A stretch of 33,002 bases of DNA, from positions 1 to 33,002 of the forward strand of contig JBBRWC010000037.1 in NCBI GenBank assembly GCA_038246255.1, written 5' to 3'. Each line of letters starts with the position of its first letter. The first letter of the stretch is position 1. The notes under the pieces were generated by a model that saw only the letters and a program-made list of their open reading frames with translations, did no database searches and was not told where the DNA came from. A program made the position numbers and the translations under genes. The DNA is from RI-242 sp038246255. Lineage in GTDB: Bacteria; Planctomycetota; UBA1135; GCA-002686595. This document shows, in pieces, positions 8,122 to 15,552 of the stretch.

Positions 8122-8853
8122 ATGATGCGATCCCTCGTCGTCCTGCCCACCTACAACGAAGCGGAAAACGTGCTCCCGCTGTCACGCGCCGTGCTCGCCG
8201 CCGCGCCGGAACTCGAGGTTTTGGTCGTCGACGACGGGAGCCCGGACGGAACGGGAGCGCTGGTGGAGAAAGAGATGGCAACACAGCCGCGCCTGCGCCT
8301 GCTCCAACGCGGCGCCAAGCTCGGCCTTGGAACCGCGTACCTCGCCGGATTTCGCCACGGCATCGATCAGGGTTACGAGCGCGTCCTCACCATGGACTGC
8401 GACTTCAGCCACGACCCGCGTTACCTCCCGGACCTACTGGCCGGCATGGCGGACCACGACGTGATGATCGGCTCGCGCTACGTGCCCGGCGGTGGGATCG
8501 CGAACTGGCCGCTGCACCGGCGCGCCCTGTCGGCCTTCGCCAACAGCTACACCCGGGTGCTGCTGCGACTCGCGGTCAAGGACTGCACAAGCGGTTACCG
8601 CTGTTACGCCCGGCGTGTGCTCGAGCACGTCGACCCGTTCTCGATCCGCGGTTCGGGTTATTCGTTCCTCGAGGAAATGGTGTGGCGGGTCGAGCGCTCG
8701 GGATTTGCCATCGGCGAAACCCCGATCCTGTTCGTCGACCGCACGCGCGGTACCAGCAAGATCAACCGCAAGGAGATCTGGCGCGCCGCGTGGCACGTGC
8801 TCGAAACGGCGTTCCGCAGGGCGCCGGTGACACGCATTCCGCGGCGCGACTGA
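8122..8853 (+). CDS. Polyprenyl/dolichyl-phosphate mannose synthase-type glycosyltransferase (GT2)
   Basis: 243 residues. Seen: VVLPTYNEAENVLPLSRAV at the N-terminus, the donor-binding VVDDGSPDGTG, MDCDFSHDPRYLPDLL (the DXD-like metal site), GSRYVPGGG, and the acceptor-side KDCTSGYRCYARRVLE with GYSFLEEMVWRVERSG. This is the complete soluble DPM1-type order, ending in FVDRTRGTSKINRKEIW with no added membrane domain. Known: the family moves mannose or another hexose from a nucleotide sugar to polyprenyl phosphate at the inner membrane, supplying a lipid-linked donor for periplasmic glycosylation. The start is the first of two adjacent ATGs; no Shine-Dalgarno is seen. It ends three bases from the convergent MBL gene's stop, with no terminator between. 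A TMTC-like protein at 22612 could be a user of such a donor, but that is speculation. Confidence 0.88.
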   Translation: MMRSLVVLPTYNEAENVLPLSRAVLAAAPELEVLVVDDGSPDGTGALVEKEMATQPRLRLLQRGAKLGLGTAYLAGFRHGIDQGYERVLTMDCDFSHDPRYLPDLLAGMADHDVMIGSRYVPGGGIANWPLHRRALSAFANSYTRVLLRLAVKDCTSGYRCYARRVLEHVDPFSIRGSGYSFLEEMVWRVERSGFAIGETPILFVDRTRGTSKINRKEIWRAAWHVLETAFRRAPVTRIPRRD

Positions 8854-8856
8854 TTC

Positions 8857-10146
8857 TCAGCCGATCGGGTAGATGATGAAGGCTGGCGTGGTTTTGAACG
8901 CCGGGTTCGGGAGGTTGTCGAGCTCCGCGTCGAGCAACAGGAGGTGGTCGCGTGTGAGTTGGAGCTCGCGCTCGTTCGGGTGCACGCCGGCCCCGATGCG
9001 GAAATCGACACCGGGTGTCTTCGTCATCTCGATGTGGGTGCCGAGCACCCACACGAGCGGCCGCGTGGCGGTGAAGTCCACGAGGCGCTGCACGCTGGCT
9101 TTGAACACGGCCCAGTTGCCCTGAGACTGCGCGCCGTTCACGTACAAACGCCCGGGATAGAGGCTGTCGCCGGTCAGCAGTGTGCCCGTGCGGCGGTCGT
9201 ACAGCGCGATGTGAGTCGCTTGGTGGCCGGGGATGCCGAGCACGTCGACGATGCGGCCGCCAAGGTCGAGCGTCACGACGTCGTTGGGCCAGTTGGCGAA
9301 GCCAAAAAACTGCACGACCTGGGCGAGGGTTTTTCCAGCCACCACCGCTCCCGGAACGGCTGCGAACTGCGCGTCCGCCTGCACGTGGTCGCCGTGGGCG
9401 TGGGAATGCACAACCGTGATCGGCGGTGTGGGGATGCCGCGCACAGCGGCCCAGTTGGCGACGAGCCCGCTGACGGTGCTCGCGAGTTGGATGTTGCCCG
9501 CGCCCGTGTCGAGGAGCAGCGCCTTCGTCGCCCCCATCAGCAGGTAGAAAAACGGCGCTTCGAAGTTCGTGCAGATGGACTGCCGCAGGATGTAGAAGTC
9601 GGGGTTGTAGGCGTGGACTTGGATCTTGGTTTCGGTGCCGCAGTTTTCACCCCAGATCCACGTGGCCGGGAATCCGCCCCACTCCGGACCCGCCGCGCTG
9701 GTGGCGAGCAGAGCGTTGCTCGACGCGGCGGTGAGCGGCGCGCTCGACTCGAGCACCCACGCTTGTGCGAACAGCGGCACACCCGCGGGCAGAGTCGCGG
9801 GCCACTTGCCGACGAAGACCGCGCGTCCCGCCGCATCCGTGGCTCGCGGGACGACGACGTCCGGCGAAGGCACGAGCAGTCCGTCCAGGATCGGCAGATC
9901 GACACTCGACAGCCCCAGGACAAAAAACGCCGGGGCAAGGGGCGCTGCGGCCGCAACCCGCAGCTCAAACCACGCGCCCGGGTGGACACCGCCAAAACCG
10001 GCGAGGCTCGGGGCACCACCCGCGCCGGGTGAGGCCATGCCGAGGTCGGTCCAAGGTGCCGCCGCCGGTCCCTGAGCAAGGGCCGGAGCTGCGGCGACGG
10101 CGAGGAGCAAGCAGACGGACACACAGCGCGCGGAGTGCATGCGCAT
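8857..10146 (-). CDS. Secreted metallo-beta-lactamase-fold hydrolase with an N-terminal beta-sandwich domain
   Basis: 429 residues from the ATG at 10146; a Sec signal peptide (hydrophobic 9-22, likely cleavage after PALA at 24). Residues ~45-150 form a domain with the pattern 'FFVLGLS..DLPILDG..LVPSPD' and 'GVPLFAQAWVLESS' ending SSNALLAT, which also appears at the C-terminus of the repeat protein at 27842-30436. Residues ~165-429 are the metallo-beta-lactamase fold: HSHAHGDH at 247-254 (H249, H251, D253, H254), PGHQATH with H308, LLTGDSLY with D327, and LGTHIEM with H371, a full dinuclear zinc set. Family members hydrolyse beta-lactams, thioesters, lactones or phosphodiesters; the substrate here is unknown. 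It is convergent with the GT2 gene and divergent from the coiled-coil gene. Confidence 0.85.
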   Translation of the reverse strand: MRMHSARCVSVCLLLAVAAAPALAQGPAAAPWTDLGMASPGAGGAPSLAGFGGVHPGAWFELRVAAAAPLAPAFFVLGLSSVDLPILDGLLVPSPDVVVPRATDAAGRAVFVGKWPATLPAGVPLFAQAWVLESSAPLTAASSNALLATSAAGPEWGGFPATWIWGENCGTETKIQVHAYNPDFYILRQSICTNFEAPFFYLLMGATKALLLDTGAGNIQLASTVSGLVANWAAVRGIPTPPITVVHSHAHGDHVQADAQFAAVPGAVVAGKTLAQVVQFFGFANWPNDVVTLDLGGRIVDVLGIPGHQATHIALYDRRTGTLLTGDSLYPGRLYVNGAQSQGNWAVFKASVQRLVDFTATRPLVWVLGTHIEMTKTPGVDFRIGAGVHPNERELQLTRDHLLLLDAELDNLPNPAFKTTPAFIIYPIG

Positions 10147-10226
10147 GGGTTTCACCGGGGTGCGGGGTCGAGGGAGGCCGCTGCCGCGCGCGGTTCTGGG
10201 CGCGGGACGGCGATTTGGCGCTGCCC

Positions 10227-10232
10227 AGGGTA
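10227..10232 (-). promoter_or_regulatory. Candidate -10 element (TACCCT) for the secreted MBL-fold gene
   Basis: Minus-strand GTTACCCTGG lies 80 bases before the ATG at 10146, in the 223-bp divergent gap. It matches the TANCCT set but is further from its gene than the others. Confidence 0.2.
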
Positions 10233-10369
10233 ACCGTGCCCGCGCCGAGCGGGGGGTCGGCGCGGCCCGGTCCCGCGTCGCGAAGCAATTCGGGCGATCG
10301 ATTTCAGCGCAACCGGGTTGTTCGTCCGACGTAGGCGCGGATCGTCCTCGCACCTCATCCCGTCCTGCC

Positions 10370-12019
10370 ATGCCCATTCCGTACGTGCTGCTGATCGCCG
10401 CTCTGGCCGCCGCCCTTGGCTATTTCTCGGCCCGCACCACCCTTGCCTCCCGCTACCGCCGGGAAGCGGCTCGGCGCGAGCGCGAGATGACGTCCGCCGT
10501 CGAAGAGCGCCTGCGTGCCTACGTCGCCCTTGAAGCGCAGGTCCGCCGCCTGCTCGGACGGATGGACGAGCTCGAGCAAGAGACCGCCAGCGGGCTGGCG
10601 CGGACCGGCATGCGGTTGCGCGACCTCGGCACCGCGGTGGCGGCTGCCGCGGGGGAAACCGTGGCGCCCGAACCCACCAGCACAAGTATGCAGCGCGCCG
10701 AACTGCACGGCGCCGGTCCGCAGGCCGCGGCACTCGACCTTTGCGACGCAGAAGAAGCTCTGGGTTGGATGGACAGCGCCGACAGCGCAGACAGCGCGGC
10801 GGTCGAAGTGCAACTCGACCGCGCGCCCGCCGCGACCGAGCCGTTCGCCAACCTGGACGCGTGGGAGCAGCGCATCGAAGGCCAAAGCGCCGAAAAACGC
10901 GCCGAACTCGACCGCCAGGAGCGCGTCGTCGCCGACCTGACGGCGCGCCTCGCCGGAATGCAGGCGAAGCTCGTGGAGAACGACAACGAGCGTGGCGCGA
11001 ACGAGCTACGCTACGAGCTCGACCTGTGGCGCGAGCGCCACCTCGCACTCGAGCGCGAGAGCGCACAGGCCATCGCCCGCGTGCGTGCCCGCGCCGATCA
11101 GGCCGGGGAACTCGAAGCAGAGCTCGAAGAAGCGCTGACCCACGCGGAAAAGCGGAAAACACAGCTCGCGAGTCTGCACCACAGCAGCGCCGAGCAGCGC
11201 ACGTCGCTCGAGCACCGAATCGGCGAATTGGAAGCCCACGCACGGGAGGAACAGCGTGGGCACGCGGAGAACGCGCGCGCGCTCGAGCGCCGCATCCGCG
11301 ACCTCGAACCGTTTGTCGAACGCGAGCGCGCGGCGTGCGCGGAACTCGCCCATTGGCAAGCCACCAGCGAGCGCCTGCGCGTCGCAATGGACCAGTCCGC
11401 GGCAACCCACAACGAGCAGCTCGCGGCTTCGGCGACGGAGCTGCGCGAAGTTCGCGTGTGCCTTGAAGCAGAGCTCGAAACCCTCGACGGTCGCCGCATT
11501 GAGCAGGCTGGCGAACTGGCCGCACGCATGGGCGAGTTGGAGCGGCTGAGGCCGGAGCTGGAGCACGCGTGCCTGCGCGTCCAGGAGTACGGCACGTTGC
11601 TTGAGGAGCGCGCCGACCGCGTCGCATTTTTAGAGGCCGAGTGCGCCCAACTCGAGCGCAGCGTCGAATCCCGCGGAGCACAGATCGCGCAGGCGTTGGA
11701 AGAGCTGGAATCGGCCCGCGCCCAGGTGCAACACTGGCGCCAGCGCACCGAAGAAGCCGAAGCCGAGCGCGAAGCGCGTGTGCGTGAACTCGACACGCGG
11801 CTGGGTGACCTCGAAGAGCTCAGCGAGCTGCTGCGCGATGCAACTCAACTGCACCTCGGGCGCATCGGCGAGCTGGAGACCGAAGAAGCGCGGCTCGAGC
11901 GCGACCTGCTCGAGCGCACCCAATCGCTGACCGCGACCAAGGAGCGCCTGGAACAGGCGGAATTCACCCTGGCAACCGTGTCGAAGCTCCTGCGCGACGC
12001 CCACGCCAAGGGCGAGTGA
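10370..12019 (+). CDS. Membrane-anchored long coiled-coil protein, function unknown
   Basis: 549 residues from the ATG at 10370. Seen: one N-terminal transmembrane helix (about 4-20, PYVLLIAALAAALGYF) followed by a basic stop-transfer stretch, then almost unbroken heptad-like sequence rich in Glu, Arg, Ala and Leu from ~30 to the end. This suggests a single-pass anchor with a long cytoplasmic coiled coil. Around residue 140 there is a DSA-DSADSA repeat made by a 9-bp tandem repeat (near 10771-10800) and a Trp/Asp-rich stretch that breaks the coil. No catalytic motif is visible. The length and layout recall EzrA- or SMC-hinge-less scaffolds, but I see no specific family signature and give no function. 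The M50 protease gene follows on the same strand after 412 bases. Confidence 0.75.
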   Translation: MPIPYVLLIAALAAALGYFSARTTLASRYRREAARREREMTSAVEERLRAYVALEAQVRRLLGRMDELEQETASGLARTGMRLRDLGTAVAAAAGETVAPEPTSTSMQRAELHGAGPQAAALDLCDAEEALGWMDSADSADSAAVEVQLDRAPAATEPFANLDAWEQRIEGQSAEKRAELDRQERVVADLTARLAGMQAKLVENDNERGANELRYELDLWRERHLALERESAQAIARVRARADQAGELEAELEEALTHAEKRKTQLASLHHSSAEQRTSLEHRIGELEAHAREEQRGHAENARALERRIRDLEPFVERERAACAELAHWQATSERLRVAMDQSAATHNEQLAASATELREVRVCLEAELETLDGRRIEQAGELAARMGELERLRPELEHACLRVQEYGTLLEERADRVAFLEAECAQLERSVESRGAQIAQALEELESARAQVQHWRQRTEEAEAEREARVRELDTRLGDLEELSELLRDATQLHLGRIGELETEEARLERDLLERTQSLTATKERLEQAEFTLATVSKLLRDAHAKGE

Positions 12020-12143
12020 TCCGCGGCGCGAAGGCGTGCCCGGCGCAAACCCATCGAGGGCGATCCATAAACACCGAAGCGCCGCGGACTCGGCAACACC
12101 ACAGCGCGGCGGTCCCGGCGGTTGGGATCCACGGTGCCAGTCT

Positions 12144-12185
12144 GCCGCGCGTCGGGCCGCGCGTCGGGCCGCGCGTCGGGCCGCG
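12144..12185 (+). repeat. 12-bp tandem repeat, 3.5 copies (unit GCCGCGCGTCGG)
   Basis: Three perfect consecutive copies begin at 12144, 12156 and 12168, followed by a half copy to 12185. One of at least six short tandem arrays in this window with a unit that is a multiple of six. Confidence 0.9.
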
Positions 12186-12364
12186 AACGGCTCCGACATG
12201 GCCTTCACGGTCGCAACACCCGTGGAAGGGCCCCCCGCCCGCGTCCATCCCCCGCCACGGGGACCACAGGGCCCACCGGCCCGACCCCGAAGCAAAGATG
12301 TGCACTCGGCCCCGCCGCGGCCTAAGAGTTGCATATTCGTTGCAACGGTGTCGCCCGCCGCCGC

Positions 12365-12393
12365 GCGCTCGCCTGAGCGCTCGCCTGAGCGCG
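12365..12393 (+). repeat. 12-bp tandem repeat, about 2.3 copies (unit GCGCTCGCCTGA)
   Basis: Two perfect copies at 12365-12376 and 12377-12388 plus the first bases of a third. It lies just upstream of the candidate promoter of the M50 gene. Confidence 0.75.
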
Positions 12394-12403
12394 CGCCGTG
12401 CCG

Positions 12404-12409
12404 TAACCT
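12404..12409 (+). promoter_or_regulatory. Candidate -10 element (TAACCT) for the M50 protease gene
   Basis: CCGTAACCTGCC ends 22 bases before the GTG at 12432, a distance that would give a leader of roughly 15 bases. It supports the GTG start over an upstream one. No -35 match is seen. Confidence 0.3.
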
Positions 12410-12431
12410 GCCACCGCCCGCCCCGCCCCAC

Positions 12432-13388
12432 GTGTTCGGATCCATCCACCTCGGCCACATTCTCGGCATCAAGATCCGCGTCAGTTGGGTCTTCGTGCCG
12501 CTCCTCGCCGTGCTGGTGCTGGCGTCGGCCCAGGGCGGGCTGACGTCGATGTTCCTGTTGGCCAGCGTGCTTGGCTGCGTGCTCTTGCATGAGCTGGGCC
12601 ACGCGCTCGCTGCGCAGCGTTACGGCCTCGAGGTGAAGGAGATCAAGTTCTGGCTCCTCGGCGGGGTCGCCCAGATGAGCGCGATCCCCGAGAACCCGCG
12701 CATCGAAGGGGTCATCGCGCTCGCGGGCCCTGCGGTCAACCTCCTGCTCGCCGGTCTTGCGCTCCCGTTGCTGCTGATTGGAGCCGCGGGTCACCTTCCG
12801 CCCACCGCAACACAACTCGTCGAGCTGTTTTTGGTGGTGAACCTCGCGCTCGGGATCTTCAACCTCCTACCCGCGTTCCCGATGGACGGCGGACGCCTCC
12901 TGCGCGCCGCACTCGCGACACGTTTCAGTTGGCTGCGCGCGACGGAGATCGCCGTCAAAACCGGTCGCTGGGTCGCGCTCGCCCTCGCGCTGTTCGGGAT
13001 CTTCGCGCAGAGCGACGGCCTCTTCCTGTTGCCCATCATCGCCGTGTACGTGTGGTGGCAAGGGACGCTGGAACTGAGCGCGGTGCGCCTGCGCCACGGC
13101 GTCAACCCGTTCGGGCGCCTCTTCGCGCCGTTTGGCTTCGGAAACCAGGGCGCGTTTGGAGGCCAAACCCCCGAACAGGGCGGCGGCAGCTTCGAACCGG
13201 CGCAAGCCCCCGCGTGGAGCGCCGATCCGCACACGCCCGCGCCGTCCGAGCCCCACATGCCCGGAAGCGGCGCGCGCCGCCCGGCGCTGCTCGACATCGA
13301 CGCGGTACCGCGCGGCGGCCTCACGGAGCGCGAAATCGAAGCGCTGGAGCGCTTCCCCGGACGCCTGCGTCGCGAACGCGACAGTTGA
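12432..13388 (+). CDS. M50 family site-2-type zinc metalloprotease (SpoIVFB/S2P-like), integral membrane
   Basis: 318 residues from the GTG at 12432. This start was chosen because FGSIHLGHILGIKIRVSW is the standard M50B N-terminus and the upstream frame is repeat-derived. Seen: about five to six hydrophobic segments; zinc motif HELGH in VLLHELGHALAAQRYG; the third-ligand region NLLPAFPMDGGRLLRA (Asp in MDGG); and GGVAQMSAIPENP between them. Known: these proteases cut substrates within the membrane, often anti-sigma factors or pro-sigma factors. There is no CBS or PDZ domain. Instead there is a Gly/Pro-rich soluble tail (about 220-290) ending in a charged segment, LTEREIEALERFPGRL. No sigma or anti-sigma gene is adjacent. 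It is followed by a palindromic hairpin and converges on the patatin gene. Confidence 0.88.
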   Translation: MFGSIHLGHILGIKIRVSWVFVPLLAVLVLASAQGGLTSMFLLASVLGCVLLHELGHALAAQRYGLEVKEIKFWLLGGVAQMSAIPENPRIEGVIALAGPAVNLLLAGLALPLLLIGAAGHLPPTATQLVELFLVVNLALGIFNLLPAFPMDGGRLLRAALATRFSWLRATEIAVKTGRWVALALALFGIFAQSDGLFLLPIIAVYVWWQGTLELSAVRLRHGVNPFGRLFAPFGFGNQGAFGGQTPEQGGGSFEPAQAPAWSADPHTPAPSEPHMPGSGARRPALLDIDAVPRGGLTEREIEALERFPGRLRRERDS

Positions 13389-13395
13389 CCGCCAG

Positions 13396-13424
13396 CTGGG
13401 AGCGCGGGCCTTCGGGCCCGCCTT
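13396..13424. terminator. Hairpin with UUCG tetraloop, probable bidirectional terminator; member of a dispersed palindrome family
   Basis: A 7-bp stem GCGGGCC / GGCCCGC (13404-13410 and 13415-13421) closes a TTCG loop, followed by CTTT. It sits in the 49-bp gap between the convergent M50 and patatin genes, where a shared terminator is expected. The flank CTGGGAGCGCGGGCCT is the same as in the three palindromes at 25682, 25746 and 25815, so this is also a copy of that repeat family. Confidence 0.6.
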
Positions 13425-13437
13425 TGAGCGCGGCGCG

Positions 13438-14559
13438 CTACAGGTTGCCCAACCGAATCGCGCCCGTCGGGCAGTTCTTTGCGCAGGCGTGGTCGCGGGT
13501 GCACTCGTAGTTCGAGAGCTTGCGCACGCTCGCCACGAGTCCGCGTGCGTTGAAGGCCTCGGTTTCGCAAACCATCTCGCACATGCCGCACCCCACGCAC
13601 AGGGCGGGGTCGATGCGCACACTGACGTAGTCCCGGGGCACGACGGGACAGGCGAGGCCCTCGATCAGCTCCTGGCTCACGAGGTCGCGGGTCGCCGCGT
13701 GCGCGGTCAAAACCTTGATCGCTTCCTCTTCACCGAGGCGCACGATTTCGGGCACGTCCTGGAACTCGAAACGCCCTAGGTGGCCGACCTTCGGCTGGAT
13801 CAGCGCCGTGCGCGTATCCACGTGCATGTGGAGGTTTTGTTCGGCGAGCACTTCTTCGGCGATCTCGAACGCGCGGAAAAGCGTTGTCGTCACGCGGCTC
13901 TTCCAGTTGGGTGCCTTGGATGTCGCTTTTACCGTCAAGTCCACGGCGATGATGACGTCCGGCCGCAAGGACTTCGCAAAGCGCAGCGGCACCGGGTCGA
14001 CGATGCCACCGTCCATGTAGTTGTAGCCGCCGTGCTCGAGCGGTTCGAAAATGCCCGGCAGTGCGCAAGAGCTGTAAACCGCATCCACGAGCGACAGTTC
14101 GCCAAATCCGGGTGCGCCCCAAAAGACGGTGGCGCCGGTTTCGAGCCGCACGGCGTTGCAAAAGAACGGGACCGCGAGTTGCGCGAACTCTTTGCGCGGC
14201 AATATTTCCTCGAGGCGCGTGCGAAACGTGTCGCCGCGATACATGCTCGGCGCCCGCATGCCCTTGAGCAGCAGCTTCACGAAGTTGAGCCGGAAGTAGT
14301 GTTCCTTCTCGATCTTCGCGATCACCTCCTCCATGTGCTCCACGGAGAAACCACCGGCAGCCATCGCGCCCACCAGCGACCCGATGCTCGTGCCGACGAT
14401 GGCGTCGCACGTGATGCCGAGGGTGCGCATCGCCTTGAGCACCCCGACGTGCGCCATGCCGCGCATTCCACCGCCGCCGAGCACGAGGACGACGCGCGGA
14501 CGTGCCGCGAACGGCGCGCTACGGTCGTCAGGTCGAGGGGCGTTGTAGGGGGCGATCAC
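13438..14559 (-). CDS. Patatin-like phospholipase fused to a C-terminal ferredoxin-type iron-sulfur domain
   Basis: 373 residues from a GTG at 14559. Patatin part (about 20-290): oxyanion motif GGGGMRG at 28-34, nucleophile elbow GTSIG with S58, and the catalytic Asp in YMDGGIVDP (D183), so the Ser-Asp dyad is complete. This makes it a likely lipid acyl hydrolase. C-terminal part (about 311-373): CVGCGMCEMVC (C321, C324, C327, C331), then CTRDHACAKNCP (C353, D356, C359, C363). This is a two-cluster ferredoxin pattern in which one cysteine of the second CX2CX2CX3CP set is Asp. An Asp at this position is known as a cluster ligand in Pyrococcus furiosus ferredoxin. The fusion suggests redox- or iron-dependent control of lipase activity, which is inference. 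It is cytoplasmic by lack of a signal peptide. The neighbour upstream on the same strand is bacterioferritin. Confidence 0.9.
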   Translation of the reverse strand: MIAPYNAPRPDDRSAPFAARPRVVLVLGGGGMRGMAHVGVLKAMRTLGITCDAIVGTSIGSLVGAMAAGGFSVEHMEEVIAKIEKEHYFRLNFVKLLLKGMRAPSMYRGDTFRTRLEEILPRKEFAQLAVPFFCNAVRLETGATVFWGAPGFGELSLVDAVYSSCALPGIFEPLEHGGYNYMDGGIVDPVPLRFAKSLRPDVIIAVDLTVKATSKAPNWKSRVTTTLFRAFEIAEEVLAEQNLHMHVDTRTALIQPKVGHLGRFEFQDVPEIVRLGEEEAIKVLTAHAATRDLVSQELIEGLACPVVPRDYVSVRIDPALCVGCGMCEMVCETEAFNARGLVASVRKLSNYECTRDHACAKNCPTGAIRLGNL

Positions 14560-14623
14560 GGGGTGCGAAAGGGGGTCGGGGCGCTATCGGCAGCCCCGCC
14601 CGATGGGCTATACGGGGAAACAC

Positions 14624-14652
14624 CCCCGCGGCCGGGGTTCTCGGCCGCGGGG
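14624..14652 (-). terminator. GC-rich hairpin downstream of the bacterioferritin gene
   Basis: An 11-bp perfect stem (14624-14634 with 14642-14652) and a 7-base loop. Read on the minus strand it is followed by TGTTTCC, a weak T-run. It lies 66 bases beyond the bacterioferritin stop and before the patatin gene, so it probably ends the bacterioferritin transcript. Confidence 0.45.
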
Positions 14653-14717
14653 CTGGGGCGGGTGAACGCGGGCGAGTTGGCGGCGGCCGCCCGGCGTGCG
14701 CCCTGGACCCGTTTGTG

Positions 14718-15176
14718 TCAACGGACCGCGTCGAGCGTCCCGGGGCGGCGCAGCATCTTGTCGACCTCCCCCAGGTGCATTTCCTCGTCGTGGATCATCT
14801 GGCGCGCATACTCCTCGAGCATCACCGAGCGGCCCTCGACTTTTTGCAGGAGGTCCTGGTAGACGGTCAGGGAGCGCCCCTCGTGCTCGAGGGACTCGCG
14901 CAAAATGTCGCCGATGTCGTGGCGATGGGTCTCGAGCAGCGGCCCGATGCCCAAAGACGGGTGCCCGCCGAGCAGGGTGATGCGCTCACCGGCCTCCTGG
15001 GCGTGGGCGAGGGACTCTCCGGCCTGCTCACGCAGCCAGGAGACGATCGGGATGCGCCCGTAGCCAAAGACCGTCAGTGAGTAGTGCGTGTAACGCACGA
15101 CGCCGGCGAGCTCGAGTTCGAGGATCTTGTTGAGGGTCGCGACGACGGCGTCGGTGTCAAGCGGTTCGTGGGCCAT
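14718..15176 (-). CDS. Bacterioferritin-family ferritin-like protein
   Basis: 152 residues from the ATG at 15176 (MAHEPLDTD); the upstream in-frame sequence is Pro/Arg-rich and unlike the family. Seen: a four-helix pattern with the ferritin metal ligands: a helix-A Glu in LELELAGVVRYTHY, the helix-B ExxH in ESLAHAQEAGERI (E-SLA-H), a helix-C Glu (SLEHEGRSLTVYQD), and the helix-D ExxH in MIHDEEMHLGEV. This matches bacterioferritin more than Dps. Known: such proteins oxidise and store iron or supply it. Length fits (150-160). The heme-ligand Met cannot be assigned with certainty, so the protein may be a non-heme relative. The neighbouring patatin-ferredoxin gene on the same strand gives an iron-linked context. 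Confidence 0.85.
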   Translation of the reverse strand: MAHEPLDTDAVVATLNKILELELAGVVRYTHYSLTVFGYGRIPIVSWLREQAGESLAHAQEAGERITLLGGHPSLGIGPLLETHRHDIGDILRESLEHEGRSLTVYQDLLQKVEGRSVMLEEYARQMIHDEEMHLGEVDKMLRRPGTLDAVR

Positions 15177-15552
15177 GGGAGAGCGCAGTCGCGGGCCAAA
15201 GCGCCCCTCTTCGAGTAGGCGCGGAACGGGCGGGTCGGGCAGGTCAGCGCGAGCGCGGACCAACTAGTAACAATAGGGCGAAGCGCGGGAGCGCTCAACG
15301 GAACTCGGGCTGCGCCCTTGTTCTTGGCCAGCGCCGACGCGCGGTCGTGTGGCGCATTCCTGGCCCTGGGACCGGCGATCGAGCGTGGAATCCCGGCCCC
15401 CGCTCGGGTCCAATCCCCTGTGGCGCGCGGGGCGGATCCCGTCCACCTGCGCCGCCACCTGCGCCGCCACCGGCGCCGCCGCCCGCGCCGCCGCCTGCGC
15501 CGCTCCCTGCGCCGCCGTCGACCCACACCAGCTCCTCCCCAAGGTACGTCCC
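15177..15552. other. Divergent intergenic region between bacterioferritin and thiolase
   Basis: 376 bases. It contains a more AT-rich patch at about 15262-15280 (ACTAGTAACAATAGGG), which could hold the bacterioferritin promoter, and a six-copy 12-bp repeat at 15444-15515 just upstream of the thiolase start. The thiolase frame is open back to an ATG at 15349, but that extension is mostly repeat-derived Cys/Ala-rich sequence, so I treat it as non-coding. Confidence 0.55.
15444..15515 (+). repeat. 12-bp tandem repeat, six copies (unit CACCTGCGCCGC with variants)
   Basis: Units begin at 15444, 15456, 15468, 15480, 15492 and 15504. The first two are perfect and the others differ at a few positions. 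The array ends 37 bases before the thiolase GTG. In the thiolase frame each unit would read as a four-residue 'TCAA'-like block. Confidence 0.85.

Larger units (their letters stand above)
12020..12431 (+). other. Intergenic region with two 12-bp minisatellites
   Basis: 412 bases between the coiled-coil gene and the M50 gene. It contains 3.5 copies of a 12-mer at 12144-12185, about 2.3 copies of another 12-mer at 12365-12393, and a TAACCT hexamer close to the M50 start. The reading frame of the M50 gene stays open upstream, but the sequence there is low-complexity and repeat-derived, so it is treated as non-coding. Confidence 0.6.

Noticed and set aside
12036..12431. A longer M50 protease beginning at 12036
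   Set aside because: The extension is low-complexity and partly tandem repeat. The family's N-terminus begins right at the GTG at 12432, with a promoter-like hexamer just before it.
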